This document shows, one piece after another, positions 1-13,811 of a stretch of DNA of 64,000 nucleotides. The stretch is from assembly GCA_003254885.1 (NCBI GenBank), contig QANT01000570.1, forward strand, positions 18,694-82,693, in the 5' to 3' direction. Positions within the stretch are counted from its first letter, which is position 1. Each line of letters opens with the position of its first letter. The DNA comes from Purshia tridentata (Eukaryota > Streptophyta > Magnoliopsida > Rosales > Rosaceae). The notes under the pieces are model-generated. The model did not search any database. It had not been told where the DNA came from and saw only the letters and a program-made list of their open reading frames with translations. Position numbers and translations under genes: made by a program.

Positions 1-3000
1 CATATGAACCAGAAATTTCAGGGGGTAAAAAAGAGAAAGTTAAAAGAAAATAGACAAAACAGTTTCAGTAATAACCTCTGATACCACACCCAACTGCAAC
101 AAGAACAAATTCTTTTCATCTCTGAAACGTCTTTCACCTGATATTGAGAGAACAGATGATAACCATGAAAAAAGACCACATTGTTCAACTAGATAACGTG
201 CCATCTTATGCAATTTAACTGACTTCTTCACTACCTGAGTAAAAATAAGATAGAAGTTTTTTAGTCATATGCCACCAGAAGCTCATACATATTAGTATCC
301 TAGCACTACAAAACTAAGAAGACCTAAGTTTTCATAATTATAGCAAAAGATGCGGACACGTCTCAAAATAAAAAATCACAACACTGCAAGCTAACTCGTG
401 TTTAGAATCACACATCTCTCAGTTTATGGACGCTTCCATGTACCAGGCCTAGCCCGTGTCCAGCCTCATGAGGGTCAGAGCCCGGTATAAAAGTTAAAAT
501 GAAACTTCATTCATTAATAAAAAAACAGTTTTTTGACATAAGTAGAGCATATAGCTACACTCAACAATGCCTCAGTCCCATATATTTGATCAGCTGAATG
601 AAAGCCAAAAAAAAAGAACCATATGCGTATGTAACTATTGTTTGTATTCTTGTCTGTGATTCATACATCCAATCAAAGGTCGTACTAGATCTTTTCATTA
701 TCGAGTCTCTTCAGGAGACTGCAAACCTTCCAACAGTTACAACCTAAGGCAAGTTAATCCAAAGCTCACGTGCACACAAGTCACAAATTATTATAGCATG
801 TCCAACCAAAATTTTCCAGTCCAACTCATTCTTGCCAAGAGAAAACAGATACTTACTAATGGTGACAATTAAAAGAATGGTCTTGAAAAAGAAAGAGCAT
901 CTTCTACTTTTTTTTTCCTTTTCTACCAAAAATGTAAATCAAAACCCATGAACTCATGAAACATAGAAATTCAACGCATAGTAAACTTAAAAGTTACCTG
1001 AAGAATTAGTTCCTTGGACCCATTATCTGAAAGAGGAGAAACATAAAAACTCATCAGAGTCTCAAGAACGGAGTTCTTCATATATATTTGAGCATCGTCA
1101 TCAAAGTTCAGCCCTGCATATACTAAGCGAAGTACCCACAACCTTTCTGCTTTGATATGGATAGACAAACTCCAGAAAAAATGGCTAAAGAAAGGTATTT
1201 CCTGCAATACATGAAAAATAAATAAGACTCGCAATAAATTTAAATAACTCATGGGAGTGTGGATATGAACATAGAAACAGAAAAAAAATATAATTTTCCA
1301 AGGGTCATGAAACACATACCATTGCATTAAACTCAGGCCATCTCATCAAAAATTTAATTAAGGCATCACAATGGTTATGTTTTTTTGTTTTGTTGGTCTG
1401 ATCAGAATGCTCATGTGAAGTATCTAATAATACGATGGATGCCTCTGCAACAAAAATAGCATTTACAGAAGGAATCCTCTGCCATGGCTCTTTTATACCA
1501 TTTCGCACATAATTCACAAGAAATCGAATTTGCAAGACAGCCATGCTCTTTTGACATTTCTGTGAAAGAAAGTTCAAGCTTCGATAAGTATAACTGTGTA
1601 CGTAATATGGATATATTACACATATACAATTATGGATACATATATTTATATATAATACACATGCACAGGAACCAGTTAGCAGAGACACTAACTAATAGAA
1701 CACAGAATTACCTCCAATGCGTTCTGAAATCTTGCAAGAGTATCGTAACCCAATCTTCTTATCCTGTTGTCAGGTGATGACATACTCATAAATGCAAATG
1801 CAAGCAACCCCAAACCAGCAAACTCCATGGGTTCAATGTAACCCTCTGAGAGACTATGAATAGAGAAGCGCAAGATGAAAATAGGATTATATCGTTCTAT
1901 ATTTTCAACATCAGGGAAATGTACCTGCATAACATTTAATGATACAACTAGATGAGAATTCTCGCAATAAACACAAATCACTCAAAAGCATTTGGTCAAT
2001 CACAATTAGATTTATTATCATTTCACAAGTGCAATACATACCACACGCATATCATCCAAATTATCTGTTCGAAACTTTCCCAAGGATAATGGTTCTTTTG
2101 ATACCACGCTATCATAGGGAAAATATAGCACCGTGGATGCACATACTTTGGGGTCAATAGCAAGATTCTCTCTAAATTGACTTCTATGGCATTCTTTTAC
2201 TGCTTCGGTATCAGTCATGATATCAGAAGACAAATTCTGCTCTAGAGTTCGTTCCTTTTCTATCTTTAACACAGCACTGCCCCACAGGTAATCCATTCCA
2301 GCTATATTGACAGGCTCCAAACCATCAATAGACTCAATTGTGCACATTAGATTGTATAACTCCACATCAATTTCATTAAGTTTTGCACCATAAGAAGACA
2401 AAAGCAGCAAATGAAGTTCCCTAAGATTTATGCCTAAACCTTTTCCAAAGTCAAAACCATACTGATGGACCTTGCCTGCAAATAGTATCCGGAGTAATTT
2501 AATCACCTCCAACTGCCTTATGTACAGCTCAGTTGTTTCAAGATTGCACTTGCCATTAATTACATTTTGCTTAGTTGAAGGGAAAACAAGTGATCCCAGA
2601 ATGCTAGACATGGGCCTGGAAAATGCACCAACATGGGAACAATTAGATGTTTTCGAGACTGAATGAATAGTAGGCACAAATTGAGTGTGGGCAAGTAGAA
2701 GCTGAAGACAGGGAACACGCGAGAATTTTCCATCAGACAGCAAAGTCATGAGATCTCGGAGCATTTTCAAAGTTGTTGGATCCTCAAACCTATATAGAAG
2801 AGCTGATTGCATCAATTTCTCCAAGAAGGGGATAGATTGTAATTGGATAAGATCATCACGCATCTCTCCGGTCAGTTCAAGAATACTTTTCAATATGAGG
2901 AATTCCATGTATCTCCACAATGAAGAACTATCTGTACTTTTTCCCTTTTGAAAACTATCAGAGACTGAAGGGACTCTTTTAACAATCCATTGCCAAATGC

Positions 3001-6000
3001 CCCCCAAAATGTTTATAAACCGCATTCTTGATGAGTCAGCTCTATTAGATCCCATGTCCAAAGAAATGTCTTTCAAATCGTTGCCTGCTTCATTTGTGAA
3101 AGACTGAACCTGATTACCTATAGGGAATAACAACACCCTACAAATTGATACCTTTGCATAAATTTTATTTAAAAGGTTTAATGTTTCATTTAATGAAAGA
3201 GAACCCAATCCACCAACATCGCAGTCTATCAGCTCATCATCTGCTGCAAAAGGTGGGAAAATAGAACTAAAAAGCTTTAATCGTTTTCTCATTTTCATTG
3301 AATCACCGTTCAAAGCAAAGTGATAACGCAACATACAAATTGCTTTTCCAAGAAGACTATCATCAATGAGACTAAGAAGTTCTTGGGCAGATGATGGAAA
3401 AAACTCACCAAAATCTTCATGAAACACATCACCAGACACAAAATTCTTCCATTTAAGGAAATCATCCAAAAGATTCAAGAGAGTCATAAAATAAGAACAA
3501 GGTATATTTCTAAAATGCTTGTGATACAGTTTTCCTAATTTCATGAAAACTGAAAGAGCAGCAGGAAGAAGCATTATATGGTCCTCTGGTGAGAGATCAA
3601 GGGCACAGGTTGGCTTAGGAATTGCTACTAAAATGGGTGGCTCGACTCCTTCCGCGATACGCATTTGGTAGTAGCCCAACCCGCCCGAAGTTCCACGACT
3701 AGACTGGCCTTTAATGCCTGTCACTTCCATCAAATTGCCTTCATGTGGAAAAACCTTGTTCGGAATGCCAAAATATAAGTGCCCAAAGGCATACAAATGC
3801 ATAGAGCTCATATCAGTAAGAAGACAGAACAATCTAGCTTTTGTCCTGCTTGATCTGTAATGGCAAAGAATTTCTACAGGAGTGGTAGCTATAACTCTCG
3901 ACATTACCATATGTAATGGATGAAGATTGCATTGTTGCATGTATTTCTGTCTGCATACAGTATTTAAAGCTTCGAGCAAACACATATCGGCAACTTCTGA
4001 ACCATTCAATGAAAACTTAGATATTTTAATATAGATTTCCTCAACAACGTCCATGTTGATATTGTTCTCTTCCATCTTCCAAAACACATCATATGGCTTT
4101 CTCTTTGTATTTGACTGCTGCAAATAGCTAGACAGATTTCTGAAAGCACCACCAGCAATGCAAGATCCAAAACAAATAGCAGATTTCTGGATGTCATCAA
4201 TGCCGTCAATGTCAACTTTACTAAACATCCAATGCACTAATTCAAGAAGCTCAAAGGGGGATATAAAACAAATCAAAGCCTGTACTGCATAAAAAGCTTG
4301 AAGGAAAGGCCCTAGATCTTTCGTCATGATGCATTGATCAAATTTGTCCCTGACTAACTGAAAAAGCTTATGTACCAAGACGTTAAATGCTTTCACATAT
4401 TCTTCACCAGCACCATTGTCAATTTCTGGTGTATATTGGTCATCATTGCATAGAGAAAACAAGTACTCACAAGTTTTTGCCAAAATATCCAAGGCATGAT
4501 GATCTAATCTATGAACTCTCTGACTGGATAAACTAATCAGAGCATCCATGTTGTCTGTTAGGTTACCCATTGACAAGTCTTCACAACATGCCATAGGACA
4601 GGATAACGATGTTATCATTGCAGGATGACAGAAGATGGTTTCAGCCACTTCTTGAATATCTTGGCTTGACAGAAGAACCCAGGAGTGTTTGGAGGAGTCA
4701 CAACCAGTCTTCAAAACCAATAGTTGAGATAACAAGTTCTCCACGAGAATTAAGCAAATCTCAGAAAGTTGTTGGAAGTCTACTAAAGGCTTAAATCTAT
4801 GAGATGACTGTATCTGATAAAGCCAAAATAGCACAAGGCGCAAATAGGAAATAAGGAGGTAATCAGCTGTGAACTCAGATAGTTTAGCCAGTAACAGTTC
4901 TTGTATCTTAAATGGTTCTGATGAACAGGGACCACCAATGCTCATAATGGAAGGAAATAGAACATGGAAAGGTGTAAGTGCAAAAGAACTATCAGCAGGC
5001 ATAACAATATTTTCAATAGTAAAAATGCAACAATTTTTCTGATTAGATATACTCTGTGAAAAAAGCAGTAAATTGTTCAAAGGCCTCCGCACACAGATGT
5101 CCCCAGAATCATCAACAGAACCATCACCAAGTCTCTCAACCAAGACTGAATAAACCAAAGAAGATAGCAATCCTGCATCAACCTATCAATTAATTTTCGT
5201 ATTAGATTCTGTTCAAAATGCAATCAGTGACAAGCTAAACAGAAGATGTGTACCTGAGTTTGCAGGAGATATTTTACTGTACTGCATGCATAAGTTGATA
5301 TCATTGACTTCTCTGGCAATGTAAACGCTGCAGATCTAGAACTGAACAACCGTTTTTTTTTTTTTTGGTCCGAAGAATCAAGAAAACTTAGACACTCCTG
5401 CAGTACACATATGATGAGAGGGCTGAAATGAGGTGACACACCTACAGGAAACACAGGAGAATCAGCATGACGAAATAGTCTATTAAACAATTGAGGGAAG
5501 GATACAGAAAGGACCAGTTTCATTCAGGGAAAAAAGAAAAAGAAAAAAAGATTTATTCTTAAAAACAGTACAATTGAAACACATGATGCATATTTTAAAA
5601 ATAAAATACAACCTAGACATGCAATAGTAAGTGAAATAAAAAATTAACCATTTCATGTCACATCTTAATTGAGCATCCCAGATATATATAATGCAATACT
5701 TGGTGAGCACAAGCACAACTAACCCAAAAATAATGCATATATCCATATAAAATTACTAAACTGATATAGATGATAATCACAATCACCTTCAGAAGATTTC
5801 AGACGGCAGGTATAACGCTTAACAATATCCCAGTATTCGAACAAATTATTCCCAGTAGTAGAAATGGCATTACATAAGAATGAGATGACAGCATCGCACA
5901 AGCTCTGCAGTACTCCCACCCCCACGACTTCAACAGAAGATTTTCCACTATCAAAACCTGGTAAAAACAAAAACCATGATGCAATTTCATGATGGTTTCT

Positions 6001-9000
6001 GTCAAAAGCACCAGTACTTAACATAGCTGCTTGTGCGAGACGATAAGCTTGATCCTTTATGTCACTGATTGGTGAAAATATTAGCAAGTTCATGAATGTC
6101 TCTAAATGTTTGTGCATCTGCGGTGGAGATCTAACTGGAACTCCACTCTTTGGAGACCATGCAACGTATTCAATTAATAAAGACAAAAGAGAGCGCTGCA
6201 GATTAGTTTCTGATGCTAAAGGACTTTTTAGGAGATTTATAAAAAACTCAGATGATCCCTCCATGGCACTGGGCATTATCCGCTGCAATAGAAGAATTAA
6301 AAGACCATTGTAAGTAACAAGTAACAGCTACATAGAAACATCTTCTGATTGAATGTGGAAATCATACTAAATACATAAACACCACCCACAAGTCAGCACA
6401 CATCGTAGTTCTTTTGATCATGAAACACATATTTTCAGACTTTTATTGAAAGAAGAAATACGTATATTTTGTCATATAGTAAGTTCCTATGTATGAGGCA
6501 AATGAGTTATCCTTGGTAGTAAAGATGCACCCTATGTAACTAAATCTATCAAAGCTAGGCAACTTTGTCCCTCTGGGCATTAAGGCAAGCCTTAACATGA
6601 AAGAATCAAGCCACGACTGACAATGCAATAGATGCATTGGTGTTCCCTAAAGTATTCTTGACCAGATAGCTCTAGAAAATCACATCCCTCAGTTCAAGAC
6701 AAATATGCTAAATCAGAAATTGTTTGCAAAAAGCAATAGAAAGTGAATTCTACAGAAACAACAACTTAGTTAAATAGAAATTTTCAAACATAATTATCTC
6801 ACCCCATATTTGTCATTAACTCATAAGGCCTCAACAAAAGATCTGGGGAAAATAAGACTGGGCAAAAGTAAACTTACAAGATAAATTTTGAGAGCATCAA
6901 GCAGCCTAGAGTGGAAGTATGGCTTGGGGTCCTTCAGTGCTATTAGAGGTGTCGAACAAAGATCCAATCCCCAAATTTCTGCCATAACATTCATAAGATC
7001 CTTTTCAATGTCCAATCCATCTGCTTTAGAAGTACCTATAACTCTTTCATTGTTCTCAGCAGAAGCAATATCTGGATCAAAACTTATTCCACCTATAACA
7101 ATATCAGAGTCCTTGTTCCCAACATCTATTTTCTGTTTTTTCACACTATTGGGGCTATGATCAGGGAACATCTCCAGATCTGCTGTTCTCTTTATGCTTG
7201 ATTCCCGAGAGAGTAGTTTCAACAAATCTTGAGGATCAGGGAGCAAGGTTTGGACTTCATTTTGAAATTCTTGCTTGAGAGATTCTGAAACATGTATAGT
7301 CCCATTTTCAGAACAGAATCTCCGGTCTCTATGGGTTAAAACACCAAGGAAAGAGTCCAGCAACTTCAGTACCTCTAAAAGAAGCCTCAAAGTTCCATGC
7401 TTCACTACAAAATCAGAATATTTCAAACCCTTATTGACCGCAGACCGGCTGAATGAACGAGGATACAAACATTTCATGATACCCTGAACGTCCACATTTT
7501 CAAACAAAGCTGGATCATGAGACTGAGAATCATGGAAACCAAAAGGACGCCCGCTTCCCACTGTGGAAACCAAGTTTGTGGCTAGAGTAACCACAGAAAA
7601 CCTGCATATGCTTCAGTCACGATGCAAAGAAAGAGGAATAGGGGACAACCAAAAAACTATGTAATAATTAATACAATGAAGTGGTATAAATAAATCTGAC
7701 CAGGTAGGCGATGCATAATTTTCGAGGTTGTAAGGGAACTCTTTCATATATGCTGCACCAAGAGACGGTCTCCCACTAACAATAGCCAAAAGAAGATCCC
7801 TGTGGTAGCCAATCTTCGTTGCTTTAAGCTTCTTCATCAGATTGATAAGTCGCTTTGAATTACCCGTCATCTGTCTCTTCAAATCTGGCATCAAGCCATT
7901 AGAAGGGTCGGTACAAACTATAACTAAAACATCGTATGCCAATTCTGCAGAAGGCCCGCCATTCTCCCTTCCAGAAATGTTGACTAAATTTTCCAAAGCA
8001 ACACTCCCAAAGAGAGTACTTCGAATGCGATGGGAAACCGATGATTCTTCAACAAGAATCCTGTTCCGGAGTGTGGACAAAACATATATAACAGTTTCCT
8101 CATCATCATCCCCAATCCCGGAAAGGACACCATAATACATTTCCTTCTGCCATAGAACTGACCTCAACAATCCTGGTGTTCCTACCTCCAGAAACGACAT
8201 TGCAAACCCAACAAACGACTTTCTTATTCTTCTCTCATTTTGCTTCTTTTTAAGTGCACCCCGCTTTTTTTCATTTAAAGCAAGCCCTGGAATTTTTTTA
8301 AAATTAAAATGCTTTGCAACATCGGAAGCCAAGCCAGAACCACGCCTCACAATCGAAGCCAAAAGCAAAAGTGCCGCCTTCTGGCTTTTTGCTTCATCAC
8401 TATTCAACTCATTATACACATCTTTCAAGTTTTCATCAATGAAAATAAGTGACCGAGCAAACTTATCCAACACCCTACTTATAGCCATCCTCCCCACATC
8501 ATTTGGTCTATATTTTCCATCAGGATGACTCAAAATAACAGAAATTAATTTAAATATACAAAACATTCCGGTCTTCTCTCGCCGGATTCTGGTCTTCTCT
8601 TGCCGGAGTTTCCAAGCACCCCGAAGCTCCAAGCATTGAGCTGAATTTTTCACATAATAATGGAGCAATTCACCTCCACAATCACCTTTCAGCAACTTAA
8701 TGAACTCTTTAGTAGCATCAGAACATAACTTAATTTCAGCAGAATTAATCTTATGCAGTAGTTCTTTAAGTTTAGCTTCATGAGTCACTGTAATAGTAAT
8801 CTTTGGCATTTCTGCTTTCTCAACCTCAGATTCATAACCTTCAGCAACCATAACCGCAAGTCAATAAGAAGCATAACAAAGCAAACTATTTAACTAGAAC
8901 CCTTAATAAATAAAAACAATATATACATCCAAGGACCAAACAAACGGAGAACTAAAAAGTACAAAATGAAAACATGGTTTTGCATGCACGGTAGGCGTAC

Positions 9001-9034
9001 CTTGATCTTCGGAGGCTGACCTTGCTTCCTCCAT
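1..9034 (-). CDS. URB1: URB1 / Npa1-like nucleolar pre-ribosomal-associated protein 1, 3' end outside window
   Basis: Huge HEAT-like, alpha-helical nucleolar protein needed for early 60S pre-ribosome assembly (Urb1/Npa1 in yeast, NOP254-type in animals). I read nine coding exons with GT-AG borders and conserved phase: 8851-7701, 7601-6878, 6282-5787, 5441-5254, 5182-2042, 1924-1712, 1559-1320, 1201-998, 234-76, giving about 2,170 codons; the C-terminus lies left of the window. The first exons match the URB1 N-terminal (Npa1) domain (TVTHEAKLKELLHKINSAEI onwards). Exons 6-9 match the C-terminal NopRA1 region (EFAGLGLLAFAFMSMSSPD, HKMARYLVEQCGLFSW). A small 5' exon, 9034-9001, coding MEEARSASEDQ, would be in frame, but its 3' splice acceptor appears lost (see findings), so the start is either ATG 9034 with a cryptic acceptor at 8838 or ATG 8851. 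No in-frame stops were seen. A degenerate paralogue lies at 29,440-33,995. Confidence 0.9.
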
Positions 9035-9240
9035 TGAAGAGAGACCCTGGTTGGGGTCTCCGTGAGGTTTAAGTAAAGAGACAGGGTTTTGGGGATATTG
9101 GGCCAAGCCTTTTTTTGGACAAGACCCAGGCCCAAAACCCACCCACCACTCAACACCGACTCGCGTTCACACCACGCTATCAGAATTCCACAAGGATTCC
9201 CAACTCCCCAATACTCTCGCGCCACGTGTCCTTCCACAAC
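9001..9240 (-). promoter_or_regulatory. URB1 5' UTR/first exon and upstream region with G-box and opposite-strand TATA-like box
   Basis: Holds the small first exon (9034-9001) and the upstream DNA of URB1. A CACGTG core (GCCACGTGTCC, near 9,222) is followed by a TATA-like AATATAAACC near 9,250 oriented to the right. The same arrangement and flanking sequence occur at 33,870-34,000, directly before RBP45. That suggests this was once a bidirectional URB1/RBP45 promoter. Transcription signals are inferred from sequence only. Confidence 0.5.
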
Positions 9241-9251
9241 CTTTATCTAAT

Positions 9252-9440
9252 ATAAACCCCTAGAGATGGCAACGGGCGGGTTCGGGGCGGGTTCGAGCTG
9301 GGTTCATGATGGGTTTGCCAGTATCATACTCACCCCGCCGAGTAATCGGAGTCCCCATCAGGTATTCAGGGACCTTATTATATTTAAAAATAATAATTCC
9401 TTTTATTAATAACATACTAAACTAACATAAATATATAATG
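9252..9440. other. Junction region after the duplicated block, with GC-rich transposon-end-like sequence
   Basis: Homology to the RBP45 promoter stops near 9,250. It is followed by a G-rich stretch (GATGGCAACGGGCGGGTTC at about 9,266) of the sort found at the ends of many plant hAT-type elements. No open frame of interest. The transposon reading is weak, because no matching end or target-site duplication was found. Confidence 0.3.
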
Positions 9441-10188
9441 AGTTAATTAAAATTATATACTTCAACTATACACCATTTTTTAATTTGGTACTTCAAGTTT
9501 AAAAAGTTGTATTATAATTTCCCAACTACAAAATACAAGGCATGTATTGTTGGTCTTCTAAAAACTAACACTATCTTTACCGTAAATAATTCCCACCAAA
9601 AAAACATCTTGGTCTTAGTCTTAGAAGAAAATAAATATTCCTCTATAAAATAAATTTTAAAAAAATTCTAAAATTTTCATAAAGTCTCAAGAAGTTTCAA
9701 ATATGTTTTTGGTAATTTTCAAAATATTTTTAAGATTTCTTCAAAAACTTTACGAAAATTTAAAATTTTATATTATAGAGGGAAATTCGTTTAAGTTTTT
9801 AGAACTTCCTAATTTTCTGGAAACTCATAGAGGAAAAATTGGTAATTTTACCCTATATTATACTAGTACTAGTCATGATGAGTTCGTAGAAATTTTTCGT
9901 GTATTTTTCTGAATTCGGAGCTATTTTTAAATAATTTTCAAAGTTTGTAAAAATAGAAAAATTGAAAATAAAAGAAAAGTTGAGGTACTGACTTGAAAAA
10001 TTATATAAAATTGAGGTACTTAATTGTAATATACTCATATTTTATATTAACAATTAACGGTAAAACTAACGCAGGTACTTAATTGACGAAATTTCATAGT
10101 TGAGGTGCTCTAATACAACTTTTTAAAGTTTAGGTACGAATATAAAAAGTAGTGATGGATAGTTGAGATATAAAATTGTAATTAACTC
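9440..10188. mobile_element. Non-autonomous inverted-repeat element (MITE-like), about 750 bp
   Basis: The left end (GAGTTAATTAAAATTATATA at 9,440) is matched by the reverse complement of the right end near 10,188 (GAGTTAATTACAATTTTATA). The similarity runs on for about 90 bp, for instance TTTAAAAAGTTGTATTA-type sequence at about 9,500 and about 10,115. The interior is very AT-rich and codes for nothing recognisable. Long terminal inverted repeats and the lack of a transposase fit a deletion derivative or MITE; the superfamily is uncertain and I found no clear target-site duplication. Confidence 0.65.
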
Positions 10189-10629
10189 AATATATTTATT
10201 GGAAGAAAAGGTTAAAAAAAAGTACAACTAACATATACATGTGACAATATCTGCACTTGAAAAGGTGTTGATGTAGACCTAAGATGTTAAATGGTTTCTT
10301 TCAACAAAATTTTATGTATTACCCTCAATTTTGTGTAGGTTTGTCACTCTCACATTAAGGTTATCAATTTTGTTTCTTTATGTACGTGTGGCACTTCCTG
10401 TATAAACATATCATACAACTTATATGGTAGCTTTGTAGAATTTACTTGTTTTAATTAGTGCATGAATAGCTTGTAGCATTGTTACATTGAGAAATGATAT
10501 CCTCTGTTTTTACAATCCATCCGTCCACAAGTTTGATTGAAAATTTGAACTCTAATTATGATCATCAATAACAGTACTGGATAAAATTAACATTTTCTAT
10601 ATGATAGAAATTTAACATGTTGTAAATAT
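10189..10629. other. AT-rich intergenic DNA
   Basis: Between the inverted-repeat element and the 3' end of the P450 pseudogene. I see no gene, RNA or repeat; the right part probably includes the former 3' UTR of the P450. Confidence 0.5.
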
Positions 10630-10633
10630 TTAC

Positions 10634-12580
<1,947 letters not shown>

Positions 12581-12599
12581 TTGTTTGTGAGAAAATGAG

Positions 12600-13811
12600 T
12601 AAGGGATTGAAGAGAATGAAAATCAATTCAATATAAATCTCAAATGTGGTGACTTTTGTATTAATCAGAAAATGAATGCCACACTCATCAAATATGCTTT
12701 TCAAATTATGTTTACTAAATGATGTGGGATTATTTCATTTATTCACATTTCTATTATGCTATTTTTAGTTCTTGTAAATTTGTAATATAATAATATTAGT
12801 CAAACCATAATGTTTTGTTTCTAGGGCTGTTTGAACACATCTGGAAAATTAAAGAAACCATGCAATGTGCTGTAATTTCTCTGGAACCATTTGCTTGTTT
12901 CTTTCGTTTGTAAATTGTGATTCAGAGGGCAACCTGTTTTCATGGCGATTTCCACTAAGCTTGTCGATGCATAAGTTTGATGTATGAAGTCACACATAAT
13001 CTTGAACCTTAAACGTATGAAGACGCATTAGATAAACTCTACCTGAAAAGGTAACTTGGGCATATTACATTAAGCAACCTATTTATTATTCGTGTTAACA
13101 TGTCGTGTCATATACAGATTGCCAAGTAAAAGTAAACCAATTCTCACAAACTTCGCTATAAGTTTGAGTCGTGTTATTGTGTCGAATAAAAAGTTGCCAC
13201 CACTAGTTTTTTAGCAAAATTTGTAAAAGAACACAATGTTCTAGTGGGTTAATTGACTTCGACCTTAAGAGTCATACATCATTACATTGTGAAGATATTC
13301 ATAGAATCTAGGCTCAACCAAGATGTTTGATTCCCTAAAGGATATGGATGGACAAACTCACAAAAGGACAACTCCCTGAATATACAGGTTCACCAAGTAT
13401 GACCCATTTGATGGGAAGAAAAAGAAAAAAAAACCTTCCATTCATCTAATTAATTACTGTTTCCAAACAAGTAGTTCTAGTTCAAATCATGAGAAAGTGA
13501 AGGTTATTTCTCATGCTCTGATGTCTGAAGGCATATCCCCGTCTCAAGTAAATACTAGATTTTGGCCTAAAAAACGGAAACAAAACAGTTGATTCAATGA
13601 AAAGTACAGTCAATGTAAACGCAAGGTCTGAAACAAGGTTTCATCCAATTTCAAAGACAAAAGCCATCTTTCATTTATACAAACAACGTGATAGCACAGT
13701 ATCTAGTGAGATTGGATTGATTAGAAATTTGGTAACATCAAATAAAGCATCTGGAGACGTGTGATTTTAGTACGTCAGTTTATAAGTATTGAAAATAAGT
13801 CCTGAACACCA
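12600..13811. other. Intergenic DNA between the P450 pseudogene and the FAX gene
   Basis: AT-rich, no coding frame or RNA gene seen. The right end should contain the 3' UTR of the TMEM14/FAX gene, which reads leftward. Confidence 0.5.

Noticed and set aside
8890-9237. 115-codon minus-strand frame upstream of URB1
   Set aside because: It covers the small URB1 first exon, its intron and the promoter in another frame; no homologue recognised.
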